A stretch of 19,616 nucleotides of DNA. Origin: an uncultured Faecalibacterium sp. (GTDB lineage: Bacteria > Bacillota > Clostridia > Oscillospirales > Ruminococcaceae). Made by a program: the position numbers and the translations under genes. Positions 8,551 through 18,304 of the stretch are shown in pieces; positions within the stretch are counted from its first letter, which is position 1; the number at the start of each line of letters is the position of its first letter. A model generated the notes under the pieces. The model was not told the DNA's origin. It searched no databases and saw only the letters and a program-made list of their open reading frames with translations. The stretch lies in NCBI GenBank assembly GCA_934512105.1, contig CAKSWQ010000039.1:1-19616 (forward strand). Direction: 5' to 3'.

Positions 8551-9270
8551 TTAAGGCCAGAACAGCGTGCCGGTCTTGAAGTCGTAGATAGGCAGGCGGT
8601 TGGCGTCCCGCATGGAAAAATACTCGGTGTCGGTCAGGATGAAGTGATCCAGCAGGTGCACATTTACCAGCCCCAGCGCCCGGGCAATGCTGCCGGTGGC
8701 CTCCATATCCTCCAGCGAGGGCAGCGCCACCCCGTTGGGGTGGTTGTGGCAGAGCACTACGGCATCCGTACCGCCCTTGATGGCGGCTGCCACCACATCC
8801 TTGATATCCAGACTGACCCGGTCGGAGGTGCCCTCCCGCAGCCAGACGGCGGCGCGCACCCGCTTGCGGCTGTCCAGACTGACCAGCATGGCGCGCTCGT
8901 AATCCGACCATGCAAACTTTGCCATCAGATAGCTGCCCATCTGCTCGGTGGTCTTGATGCAGCGGGTAGTGCTGGTGCGGCTGCGGCCGTAGTACCGGCT
9001 GATCTGGGGCAGCAGATGCAGCATGCGGGCGGTAGAGGGACCCACGCCCTCCACGGTGCACAGCTCTTCCTCGCTGGCCTCCAGCACTGCTGCAAAATCC
9101 CCAAACCGGTCGATCAGGTCATGGGCGATGCCGTTGGTATCCTTTTGGGCGTTGGTCAGGTAAAGCACATATTCCAGCGCCTCGTGCTCGGCCAGACTGT
9201 CCAGCCCGTAGTTCTGCACCCGTTCCCGCATCCGCTGGCGATGTCCCTTGTGCCGTTTATTCTCTGCCAT
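8551..9270 (-). CDS. radC: RadC family JAB/MPN-domain protein
   Basis: The 239-residue protein has an N-terminal helix-hairpin-helix region (about 45-90, VEGVGPSTARMLHLL) and a C-terminal RadC/JAB domain with the complete metal-site motif: H175 and H177 in CHNHPNG, S185 and D188 in PSLED. JAB-fold proteins coordinate zinc and many are isopeptidases, but the biochemical role of RadC in bacteria remains unsettled despite its DNA-repair name. ATG at 9270 is preceded by AAAAAGGAG with 7 nt spacing. It is transcribed in the same direction as uvrB, yet uvrB has its own promoter just downstream of the radC stop. The length is usual for chromosomal radC. Confidence 0.93.
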   Translation of the reverse strand: MAENKRHKGHRQRMRERVQNYGLDSLAEHEALEYVLYLTNAQKDTNGIAHDLIDRFGDFAAVLEASEEELCTVEGVGPSTARMLHLLPQISRYYGRSRTSTTRCIKTTEQMGSYLMAKFAWSDYERAMLVSLDSRKRVRAAVWLREGTSDRVSLDIKDVVAAAIKGGTDAVVLCHNHPNGVALPSLEDMEATGSIARALGLVNVHLLDHFILTDTEYFSMRDANRLPIYDFKTGTLFWP

Positions 9271-9373
9271 GGCGGTACTCCTTTTTTCTATGTTCTCTCC
9301 TTATAGTACCCATTTTGCGGCGCAAACACAAGCGTTCTGCAAAAATAACCCGGATTTTGCGCCGGAATGCGCG

Positions 9374-9402
9374 TTGACTTCCCGCCCTTCCTGTATTACT
9401 AT
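9374..9402 (+). promoter_or_regulatory. Promoter of the pseudouridine synthase gene
   Basis: TTGACT (9374-9379) and TACTAT (9397-9402) are spaced by 17 bp, 38 nt before the ATG at 9441. The ribosome binding site is GAGGAT at 9429-9434. radC diverges on the other side, but I could not find an equally good promoter for it. Confidence 0.7.
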
Positions 9403-9440
9403 AAAAGCATGATTCTGACAAAAACGATGAGGATAGCTTT

Positions 9441-10463
9441 ATGAAACAATTTACTGCCACCGCCAACGATGACGGCGTGCGTCTTTCGCGCTTTGTGCAG
9501 AGCGTGACCCGCGATTTTCCCACCAGCCTGCTGTACAAGAGTTTCCGCAACAAGCGGGTGAAGGTGAACGGCAAAAAGGCCGCGCCGGAGTACCGTTTGC
9601 AGGCGGGGGATCTGATCGAGCTGTACATCAACGACGAGTTTTTCCCGCCCGATGGCGCAAAGCCGGTGCAGAAGCCTGCCCCCAAAAAGCAGCCCAATCA
9701 GCCCAAGGTGACCGTCATCTACGAGGACGAGAACCTTGCAGTGCTGTACAAGCCCACCCATCTGCTGTGCCACAGCGACCGCACCGGCGATGCCAATCTG
9801 GTGGACGCCTTTACCCAGTACCTGACCCAGAAGGGCGAATACGACCCCCACGGCGAGAACCGCTTCAAGCCCGGCATCTGCAACCGGCTGGACCGCGGCA
9901 CCGAGGGGCTGGTGATCGCCGCCAAGAACTACGCCGCCCTGCGGGACATGAACGAGATCATCCGCACCGACCTGCTGAAGAAGGAGTACTACACCATCAC
10001 GGTAGGCATTCCTCAGTCCGGGCGGTTCACCGCATGGTGGGAGCACGATGAGAAGAACAACAAGGTCAGCATCCACGCCCATCAGTCGCAGGACGAGCGC
10101 CGCAAGCAGATCATCACGGATGTGGACGTGCTGCGCACCGCAGGCCCCTTTGCCCTGTGCAAGATCGGCCTTGTCACCGGGCGCACCCATCAGATCCGCG
10201 CCCATCTGGCCTATCTGGGCAAGCCGGTGCTGGGCGATATCAAATACGGCAACCGCAAGATGAACGAGCGCACCGGCACAAAAACACAGGCGCTGTGCGC
10301 GGTGCGCATCAGTTTTCTGGATGTGCCGGAGGAAAACACCCTGCACTACCTTTCCGGCAAGGTCATCAAACTGAAAGACCCCCAGATCTTACAGCAATTC
10401 GATGCGCTGGATAAGCACAAAACGGAATCTGCCAAGGAAAAGCAGGCTACAACTGAGAGATAA
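9441..10463 (+). CDS. RluA-family 23S rRNA pseudouridine synthase
   Basis: The 340-residue protein has an N-terminal S4 RNA-binding domain (about 12-65: VRLSRFV, NKRVKVNGKKA, QAGDLIELYI), a Lys/Pro-rich linker (about 72-90) and a RluA-type catalytic domain. The catalytic aspartate is D151 in NRLDRGTEGLV, where RluC/RluD have HRLDxxTSG; the RTHQIRAHLAYLGKPVLGD block further confirms the family. Such enzymes convert uridine to pseudouridine in large-subunit rRNA. Which position is modified (RluC-like or RluD-like) cannot be read from sequence alone, so no symbol is given. The gene is monocistronic, with its own promoter and a terminator 16 nt after its stop. The charged C-terminal tail after about residue 318 is not conserved. 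Confidence 0.93.
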   Translation: MKQFTATANDDGVRLSRFVQSVTRDFPTSLLYKSFRNKRVKVNGKKAAPEYRLQAGDLIELYINDEFFPPDGAKPVQKPAPKKQPNQPKVTVIYEDENLAVLYKPTHLLCHSDRTGDANLVDAFTQYLTQKGEYDPHGENRFKPGICNRLDRGTEGLVIAAKNYAALRDMNEIIRTDLLKKEYYTITVGIPQSGRFTAWWEHDEKNNKVSIHAHQSQDERRKQIITDVDVLRTAGPFALCKIGLVTGRTHQIRAHLAYLGKPVLGDIKYGNRKMNERTGTKTQALCAVRISFLDVPEENTLHYLSGKVIKLKDPQILQQFDALDKHKTESAKEKQATTER

Positions 10464-10478
10464 AACAATAAAGCATAA

Positions 10479-10527
10479 AATGGCACCCTATACCAGTGGA
10501 TTCCCGGTATAAGGTGCCATTCTTTTT
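10479..10527. terminator. Bidirectional terminator between the pseudouridine synthase and the GG-leader genes
   Basis: AATGGCACC (10479-10487) pairs with GGTGCCATT (10513-10521), and an inner TATACC/GGTATA stem continues after one mismatch. On the plus strand CTTTTTA follows; on the minus strand TTTATGCTTTATTG follows. It can end both convergent transcripts. Confidence 0.88.
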
Positions 10528-10549
10528 ACACAGACTACTGCTACCTATC

Positions 10550-10876
10550 TTACTGCACAAGTGTACCTGCTGCGATACAACCAACCGATGCAATCTGCCC
10601 CAGTGTAATCATAATACCGCCTGCTGACATGAAATAGGTTTTCAATGTATCCTGTGCCAACGGCAGATTGCTTCCATCTGCTGCCGGTTGATATTTTTCA
10701 GGATTCTCATTCTGCAGTTTCTTGCTGATTGTCCCACGGTAAATGCTCGAAGCCAGTGCGCACATAATGCCGCCTAAAAAGCCAATGCCCATCATGGCAA
10801 CATTTGCATCCCCGCCACCAGTAAGATATTCCATTTCTTCTGCGCACAATACTGTATATTTCTCCGGATATTTCAT
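10550..10876 (-). CDS. Small membrane protein with double-glycine-type leader (second gene of pair)
   Basis: The 108-residue protein begins with a leader-like segment ending in EEMEYLTGGG (13-22), typical of class II bacteriocins and other peptides cut and exported by C39-peptidase ABC transporters. Two hydrophobic, glycine/alanine-rich segments follow (about 24-46 and 83-105), separated by a polar linker containing NPEKYQPAAD. The upstream gene product shares the leader, the PEKYxPxAD linker and the two-segment plan, so they are paralogues. GGGGAGG lies 10 nt before the ATG, and the gap to the upstream gene is 17 nt, so they form an operon. A two-peptide bacteriocin or an unrecognised secreted or membrane peptide are options. 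No transporter or immunity gene is visible. Confidence 0.7.
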   Translation of the reverse strand: MKYPEKYTVLCAEEMEYLTGGGDANVAMMGIGFLGGIMCALASSIYRGTISKKLQNENPEKYQPAADGSNLPLAQDTLKTYFMSAGGIMITLGQIASVGCIAAGTLVQ

Positions 10877-10893
10877 AAAGTTCTGTCCTCCCC

Positions 10894-11265
10894 TTATTTC
10901 TTCTTTGCATCTTCAAAAATATTTGCAATCGTAATGCCCGCACCTACCAAGATACACACACTTGATGCGGTAAAACCTGCTAGTGAAACCGCCCCCAGCG
11001 GCGATGTCGTCAACTCCCATTTGGTGTCTTCTACCAGCTGTTTACGCTTTGCAGGGTCTGCATCCGGCAGGTACTTTTCCGGGCATTCTGCTTTTTTCCT
11101 GTTTCGGATGTTCTCGCCGTTTACCACATAAAGAATCGACGATATCGCAATTCCCGCCAGTCCACCAGCAGCCAGCGCCAGCATGAAATCCACATCGCTT
11201 CCACCGCTGGTATACTCTAGTTCTTCTTCTGCCAGCATATCATACGACTTTGGGTAATTCAGCAT
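10894..11265 (-). CDS. Small membrane protein with double-glycine-type leader (first gene of pair)
   Basis: This 123-residue protein has the leader form YPKSYDMLAEEELEYTSGG (4-22), a hydrophobic segment (about 26-48, rich in Gly/Ala), a charged linker with CPEKYLPDAD (61-70) and a second hydrophobic segment (about 92-117), ending in a lysine-rich tail. It parallels the next gene along its full length. Two in-frame ATGs exist; the second (11265) is preferred because GGAGG is 7 nt ahead of it and only 1 nt ahead of the first (11271). It is the promoter-proximal gene under the consensus promoter at 11334-11362, with palindromic operators. Function unknown; a bacteriocin-like or signalling peptide is the leading guess, from leader type only. 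Confidence 0.7.
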   Translation of the reverse strand: MLNYPKSYDMLAEEELEYTSGGSDVDFMLALAAGGLAGIAISSILYVVNGENIRNRKKAECPEKYLPDADPAKRKQLVEDTKWELTTSPLGAVSLAGFTASSVCILVGAGITIANIFEDAKKK

Positions 11266-11301
11266 TTTCATTCCTCCAATCGTTTTTGCCAGACTACATA
11301 G

Positions 11302-11320
11302 ATAGAGTTATATACTCTAT
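11302..11320. promoter_or_regulatory. Operator O1 downstream of the start point
   Basis: The same ATAGAGT-N5-ACTCTAT palindrome as O2, centred 35 bp away (11311 versus 11346) and covering about +8 to +26 of the GG-leader transcript. Two identical sites at this spacing suggest cooperative repression. Confidence 0.8.
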
Positions 11321-11333
11321 CATTTCGCTTGTT

Positions 11334-11362
11334 ATTATAGAGTTTATAACTCTATTTGTCAA
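11334..11362 (-). promoter_or_regulatory. Perfect-consensus promoter of the GG-leader gene pair
   Basis: On the minus strand TTGACA (11362-11357) and TATAAT (11339-11334) are separated by 17 bp, a full match in both boxes and spacing. Transcription would start near 11327. The spacer is occupied almost entirely by a 19-bp palindrome, so the promoter is strong but probably repressed. Confidence 0.88.
11337..11355. promoter_or_regulatory. Operator O2 inside the promoter spacer
   Basis: ATAGAGT and ACTCTAT half-sites flank a 5-nt centre (TTTATA region), forming a 19-bp palindrome that lies between the -35 and -10 boxes and covers part of the -10 box. The half-sites are identical to those of O1. 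The divergent XRE protein is the obvious candidate ligand. Confidence 0.8.
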
Positions 11363-11408
11363 GTTTCTTTTCAATATCCTTATACTTATTGTGTAAGGTG
11401 GTGAAAGC

Positions 11409-11633
11409 ATGCACTATAATGAGCGGATACGAGAGATCCGGGAAGACCATTTTCTGACACAGCAGAAAATTGCCGACCTTTTGCATATCGGTCAGCGCAC
11501 TTATTCCGACTATGAAAGCGGCAAGACCCGCATTCCCATTGATAATCTGCTCATCCTTGCAAAGTTCTACAATGTATCTGTGGATTATATTTCCGGAGCC
11601 AGTGATATCAGAAAAGAATACCCTAAACAGTAA
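11409..11633 (+). CDS. XRE/Cro-CI family transcriptional regulator
   Basis: The 74-residue protein is a single helix-turn-helix domain of the XRE type: IREIREDHFLTQQKIADLL, then GQRTYSDYESGKTRIPIDNLLILAKFYNVSVDYI (recognition helix about 27-36, ending near 57). It has no extra ligand or peptidase domain, so it is most likely a simple repressor acting as a dimer. It diverges from the GG-leader gene pair across a 143-bp region with two identical palindromes, which makes it their probable repressor. AAGGTGGTG lies 5 nt before the ATG. Its own promoter is unclear: TATACT at 11381-11386 with TTGTCA 19 bp upstream is a weak candidate, and would abut O2, allowing autoregulation. Confidence 0.88.
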   Translation: MHYNERIREIREDHFLTQQKIADLLHIGQRTYSDYESGKTRIPIDNLLILAKFYNVSVDYISGASDIRKEYPKQ

Positions 11634-11669
11634 AAGCCTCCCGCATCGTTTCCGATGTGAGAGGCTTTT
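11632..11669 (+). terminator. Terminator of the XRE gene
   Basis: AAAAGCCTC (11632-11640) pairs with GAGGCTTTT (11661-11669) and an inner GCATCG/CGATGT stem closes on a TTTC loop. The stem ends in TTTT and begins inside the stop codon of the XRE gene. The following bases are not a long T-run, so efficiency is uncertain. Confidence 0.75.
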
Positions 11670-11697
11670 GCATAAAAATAAAGAAGCATAAAAACAT

Positions 11698-11737
11698 AGA
11701 ACGCTCCGACCCCTACGCAGAAGGGTCGGAGCGTTCT
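11698..11737 (-). terminator. Terminator of a minus-strand gene whose body is lost
   Basis: Arms 11698-11712 and 11723-11737 pair perfectly over 15 bp. On the minus strand ATGTTTTTATG follows, a T-rich tail; on the plus strand there is none. It therefore serves transcription coming from the right, where only a short gene tail ending at 11767 remains. Confidence 0.75.
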
Positions 11738-11766
11738 GTGCTTAAAAGAAGAAAGAAAAAAGAAAC

Positions 11767-11868
11767 TTATACGGCTGCTGTTGTTTCAGCCTGGGAGGTG
11801 GCGTTGTTCTGGGCGGGCATTTGCGGCGGGTTGCCGGAAGGGGTGCCCGTGGGCTTTTCCGGCGGGGC
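11767..11868 (-). pseudogene. 3' remnant of an unidentified Pro-rich-tailed protein gene
   Basis: On the minus strand the last 33 codons before TAA at 11767-11769 read as a Pro/Gly/Asn/Gln-rich tail (PPEKPTGTPSGNPPQMPAQ, then a Thr/Ala-rich end). Such low-complexity tails are common at the C-terminus of exported proteins in this group. A strong minus-strand terminator follows 30 nt later, supporting a true gene end. Upstream, the frame continues only antisense to the histidine kinase remnant, so the rest of the gene is gone. The original function cannot be named; the junction at about 11865-11870 is an estimate. Confidence 0.5.
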
Positions 11869-12087
11869 GTTACGCTGCGCTGCCGCAACGGCAGCGACCC
11901 CATCCCGGAGGAAACGCTTGCAAAGCTGTTCGACCGCTTTTACCGCGCCGACCCCTCCCGCAACGCTGCCACCGGCGGCTTTGGCATCGGACTGTCCATC
12001 GCCCGGGGCATCGCCGAAGCCCACAGAGGCAGCATCTGCGCCCGCATGGTGGGCGAGGAGGTAGAGTTTACCGCCGAGCTACGGTGA
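11869..12087 (+). pseudogene. 3' remnant of a sensor histidine kinase (HATPase_c domain end)
   Basis: From VTLRCRNGSDPIPEE to the TGA at 12085-12087 the frame matches the end of a HATPase_c domain: the N/G1 area (NGSDPIPEETLAKLFDRFYR), the G2-type GGFGIGLSIARGIAEAHRG, and the closing strands. The HAMP, dimerisation/phosphoacceptor and first half of the ATP domain are missing, and no start codon with a ribosome binding site exists for the fragment. It lies back-to-back with another gene tail on the opposite strand, so both lost their 5' parts, most simply in one deletion that also removed any response regulator gene. Confidence 0.8.
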
Positions 12088-12126
12088 GCCGGACGCGCCC
12101 GCAGCCAGAGAACACGCAAGACAGAA

Positions 12127-12165
12127 AAAACCTCCCCATGCAGTTTTCCTGCACGGGGAGGTTTT
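12127..12165. terminator. Terminator of the atp operon (bidirectional)
   Basis: AAAACCTCCCC (12127-12137) pairs with GGGGAGGTTTT (12155-12165) and an inner TGCAG/CTGCA stem closes on TTTTC. On the minus strand a run of T (TTTTTTCTGTC) follows, 28 nt after the atpC stop. On the plus strand the stem's TTTT plus GTGTT gives a weaker site for the histidine kinase remnant. Confidence 0.9.
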
Positions 12166-12192
12166 GTGTTATAAGGAAATCGGGGCTTTGTC

Positions 12193-12599
12193 TTAACGCT
12201 TATACTTTGCAGCGGTCTGCAAACGCTGCATGGCACGGTCCAGTGCGATCTTGCTCTGGTAATACTCGTGCATGCTCTGCTTATGCTGCAAGCGTTCCTC
12301 GGCGCGGATGCGGGCAGCCTCGGCGCGGTTCTTGTCGATGTCCTCCGGGTTCTCGGCGCTGTCCACCAGCACCATCACATAGGCGGGGGTCACCTCGGCA
12401 ATGCCGTCGCCCACCAGCACATCCTGGGCCTTGCCGTCCACCACAAAGTGGAGGATGCCCATGTGCAGCGCCACCAGCACCGGGTTATGCCCGGCCTGTA
12501 CGCCGTAGATGCCGTCGCTGATGGGCAGGGTGAGATCCTCGCAGTCGCCCTGATAGAACTCGCCGCTGGATGCTGTGATGTTCAGCATGAACTTGTTCA

Positions 12600-12600
<1 letters not shown>
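12193..12600 (-). CDS. atpC: F1Fo ATP synthase epsilon subunit
   Basis: Epsilon is part of the central stalk and inhibits ATP hydrolysis. The 135-residue protein has the N-terminal beta-sandwich (FMLNITASSGEFYQGDCEDLTLP, GIYGVQAGHNPVLVALHMG, GIAEVTPAYVMVLVDSAE) and the C-terminal two-helix region (about 90-135) with the DxxRAxxARxRAEERL pattern seen in ATP-sensing epsilon subunits. The second helix is lengthened by MHEYYQSKIALDRAMQRLQ. Its ATG overlaps the atpD stop (TGATG), a sign of coupling. It is the last gene of the operon, followed by the terminator at 12127-12165. Confidence 0.95.
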
Positions 12601-14027
<1,427 letters not shown>

Positions 14028-14048
14028 TCAAATCTTGTTTGTCCAACG

Positions 14049-14144
14049 AACCCTCTCCGTCATCGCTGCGCGATGCCGTCAGCTGCCCTGAAACCTCCCC
14101 CCTTCGGGGGAGGTGGCACGCCGTCAGGCGTGACGGAGAGGGTT
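14049..14144. repeat. Palindromic hairpin repeat inserted between atpG and atpD
   Basis: The outer arms AACCCTCTCCGTCA (14049-14062) and its exact complement (14131-14144) enclose three smaller hairpins: CATCG/CGATG (14061-14075), ACCTCCCC/GGGGAGGT (14093-14114) and CACGCC/GGCGTG (14117-14132). The cloverleaf-like fold and the CCCTCTCCGTCA ends are of the kind I associate with short dispersed repeats in Faecalibacterium-like genomes; copy number cannot be checked here. It carries no gene and no T-run, so it should be transcribed within the operon mRNA, where it could stabilise or attenuate the distal atpD-atpC part. Confidence 0.75.
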
Positions 14145-14152
14145 TTCCTTTA

Positions 14153-15017
14153 TTATGTCCGATCCTGCACAGCAGCCGCGCCGCCGATGATCTCGGTGAT
14201 CTCCTGCGTAATGGAGCCCTGACGGGTGCGGTTGTATTCCAGCTGCAAGTCCCGGATCATGTCATTGGCGCTCTTGGTGGCGGAATCCATGGCGGTCATG
14301 CGGGCGCTCTGCTCGGCGCAGAAGCTCTCGGTCATGGCACCAAAGATCATGCCGTGCATATAGATGGGTGCGATCTGCTCGAACACCGTCCATGCGTCCG
14401 GCACCAGTTCCACCTCGCCCTTGGGGTCGCCCAGACCCTTGGGAGCAGGCTGCAAATACCGCCGGTCCAGCGGCAGCAGACGCTCCATGACAGGCTCACT
14501 GGTAAGGGCGTTCTGGATCTTGGTGTAGACGATGTAGATCTCGTCCAGCTTGCCGGACTTGAAGTCGTCGATTGCGTCCACCGTGATGTCGCGGGCACGC
14601 TGCAGGGTGGGTGCGGTAGCGCTGTAACGGAACTCCTCCACAAGGCGGGGGTCCCGGTGGCGCAGGGCGCGGTAGCCCACCTGACCAATGACGTAAAAGC
14701 GGTCGTTGGGGTCTGCGTGCTCCCGCAAAAACTTGAGCAGGTTCTGGTTATAAGCGCCTGCCATGCCCTTATCGGCAGTAAGCACCAGATACGCCCGCCG
14801 GGGGTTTTCCAGATTCCGCTCGTGGAAGAAGGGGTGCTCCGGCTCCTCCGGCAGATGCGGCACAACACGGGAGATGGTATCCCGCATACGGTTGAAGTAG
14901 GGGGACACATTCTGGTAGTTCTGCCGTGCCTTGCGCAGCTTGGACGAAGAGATCAGGTACATGGCATTGGTGATCTTCATGGTATCCTGAATGCTCTCGA
15001 TGCGCTCCTTCAGCAGC

Positions 15018-15031
<14 letters not shown>
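14153..15031 (-). CDS. atpG: F1Fo ATP synthase gamma subunit
   Basis: Gamma is the rotor shaft inside the alpha3beta3 ring. The 292-residue protein has the conserved N-terminal coil (LKERIESIQDTMKITNAMYLIS) and C-terminal coil (MDSATKSANDMIRDLQLEYNRTRQ, then SITQEITEIIGGAAAV), which pair as the coiled-coil shaft, with a Rossmann-like middle (YLVLTADKGMAGAYN). Start chosen at 15031: GGAGG is 8 nt ahead of this ATG but only 2 nt ahead of the ATG at 15037 and downstream of that at 15049. It overlaps the atpA end by 14 nt, so the two are coupled. The length is usual. Confidence 0.96.
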
Positions 15032-16761
<1,730 letters not shown>

Positions 16762-16772
<11 letters not shown>

Positions 16773-17253
16773 TGCCTGCACCTGCTTTCTGCAGCAGATC
16801 GTCCAGCAGCTGATCATCATCCTGGGCGGTCAAATTATGTTTCAAAAGCTTTTCGCACATGGAGCGTGCCAGTGCCGTAGCCTGTGCATCTGCTTCCCGC
16901 AGCTTGTTCTGGCGCTCGATCTCCACAGCAGCCTTACCGGCAGCCACGATCTCGTCAGCCTGCTTCTGCGCGTCGGCCAGCAGCTGCTGCTTTTCCACCT
17001 CGGCCTGCTTCTCATAGGCTTCGCGGCGGGCTGCGGCTTCGTTGTCCACATTACGCAGCTTGTCCTGCGCGGTCGTAAGCGCTGCGGCGGCCTCGGTTTT
17101 GGAGGTCTGTGCCGCTGCAATGTCTGCCTCAATCATTTTTTGGCGCTGATCCAGCACGTTCTGGATGGGCTTGAACAAAAACTTGCGCAGCAGCACATAC
17201 AGGATCAGGACATCCACCACGGTCCACAGCAGGTTCAAATCCAACTTCAGCAT
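16762..17253 (-). CDS. atpF: F1Fo ATP synthase b subunit
   Basis: b forms the peripheral stalk. The 163-residue protein has one N-terminal membrane helix (about 7-27, LLWTVVDVLILYVLLRKFLF), the conserved KPIQNVLDQRQKMIEADI junction and a long alanine/glutamine/lysine-rich coiled coil to about 140, ending with LARSMCEKLLKHNLTAQDDDQLLDDLL, the usual end of b. So b itself is complete and not fused to delta. GGAGG is 9 nt before the ATG. It sits 15 nt after atpE and overlaps the fusion gene by 11 nt. The glycine/asparagine-rich tail (AGAGNGN) is unremarkable. Confidence 0.94.
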
Positions 17254-17268
17254 TCGTCCACGCCTCCG

Positions 17269-17496
17269 TTACTGGCCCAGGAACAGGATGATCAGCAGTG
17301 CAACGACGAAGCCGAAAATTGCGGTACCTTCTGCCAGAGCAGCGCCCAGCAGCAGGTTCGTCTGGATCTTACCGGAAGCCTCCGGCTGGCGGGAGATGGC
17401 CTCCGTTGCCTTACCAGTTGCAATACCAATGCCAATACCGCCGCCAATACCGGTCAGCGCTGCAATGCCAGCGCCCAGAGCTACCAAACCACTCAT
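17269..17496 (-). CDS. atpE: F1Fo ATP synthase c subunit (rotor ring)
   Basis: The 75-residue hairpin has two membrane helices (about 4-26 and 48-72) joined by the polar loop SRQPEA (35-40). The ion-carrying carboxylate is E56 in [11 protein letters not shown]. Sodium-type c subunits such as that of Ilyobacter have a glutamine in helix 1 and Ser/Thr right after the glutamate; here helix 1 reads GIGIGIATG with no glutamine and the residue after E56 is glycine, so proton coupling is predicted. AAGGAGAT lies 6 nt before the ATG. It lies 39 nt after atpB and 15 nt before atpF. The length is slightly short but within the family range. Confidence 0.96.
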   Translation of the reverse strand: MSGLVALGAGIAALTGIGGGIGIGIATGKATEAISRQPEASGKIQTNLLLGAALAEGTAIFGFVVALLIILFLGQ

Positions 17497-17535
17497 AGTT
17501 CTATCTCCTTTATAATTACAGTTTTGAATTGTTGT

Positions 17536-18219
17536 TTATTCCTCGCCGCCGATGCTCTCTTTCATGAACAGTGCGGTCAGGAACACGAAAACATAGGTCT
17601 GGATCAGACCATCGAACAGGTCAAAATACAGGCTGAACACCGCCGGAACGAACACCGGCACCACCAGCTTGAGCAGTTCCATGATAACGAACGCGCCCAG
17701 CACGTTGCCGAACAGTCGCATGCACAGACTGGTGGGTCGAATGGCGATCTCGAGGATGTTCATGGGGGTCATGATGGGGGTGGGGGCTGCAAGGCTCTTG
17801 AGAAAGCCCACGCCGCCCCGGGCGCGGACGCCCGAATACTCGATCAGCACGATGCTCATCAGTGCCAGCGCAGCGGTCACATCCAGATCCTTTGTGGGGG
17901 GCTTTACGCCGAACACACCGATCACGTTGGAGCAGGCAATGTACAGCGCCACGGTCATCAGATACGGCACATAGCGGCTGCCCTCCTTGCCCAGCAACCC
18001 TTCAAAGAAGTTTTTGCCAAGGGAGTACAGCGCTTCCAGTGCTGCCTGACGCTTGCTGATGTGATCCACCTTCAGGTTGCGGGTAAGCAGGATGGAGCCC
18101 ACCACCAGCAGCAGCATGATCACCCAACTGATGACCACCGATTCCGGGATCTGCAGCGCGCCGACCTTGACATACTCCACGGTGAGCTCTTCCATCAGAG
18201 CCTGCGTCAATTTATTCAT
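17536..18219 (-). CDS. atpB: F1Fo ATP synthase a subunit
   Basis: Subunit a forms the ion half-channels beside the c ring. The 227-residue protein has about five hydrophobic segments, with the essential arginine R168 in SLCMRLFGNVLGAF, preceded by the usual EIAIRPTSL helix. The C-terminal helices (SLYFDLFDGLIQTYVFVFLTALF) complete the family pattern. ATG at 18219 is preferred: GGAAGGAGG lies 8 nt ahead and the upstream in-frame extension to 18327 is unlike the family. It is the first gene of the operon, after a leader of about 218 nt. No atpI-like gene precedes it; the next upstream gene is a DUF2798-like membrane protein. Confidence 0.95.
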   Translation of the reverse strand: MNKLTQALMEELTVEYVKVGALQIPESVVISWVIMLLLVVGSILLTRNLKVDHISKRQAALEALYSLGKNFFEGLLGKEGSRYVPYLMTVALYIACSNVIGVFGVKPPTKDLDVTAALALMSIVLIEYSGVRARGGVGFLKSLAAPTPIMTPMNILEIAIRPTSLCMRLFGNVLGAFVIMELLKLVVPVFVPAVFSLYFDLFDGLIQTYVFVFLTALFMKESIGGEE

Positions 18220-18270
18220 TTGCTTTTCCTCCTTCCTGCAGGGATAGGGGTTTGCGGGCGGGAGCCGGAT

Positions 18271-18304
18271 GTGCGGTGCATCCCCGGCCGAGGATCTGCC
18301 GCAC
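18271..18304 (-). other. Hairpin in the atp operon leader
   Basis: GTGCGG (18271-18276) pairs with CCGCAC (18299-18304); an inner ATCC/GGAT stem (18280-18283 with 18292-18295) follows after a 3-by-3 internal loop. It lies in the predicted 5' untranslated leader about 50 nt before atpB. No T-run follows, so it is not a terminator; a role in mRNA stability is possible. Confidence 0.35.

Noticed and set aside
11767..12024. Minus-strand frame of 85 codons as one intact gene
   Set aside because: Its first 50 codons are antisense to the histidine kinase domain; only the last ~33 codons look like a genuine gene end.
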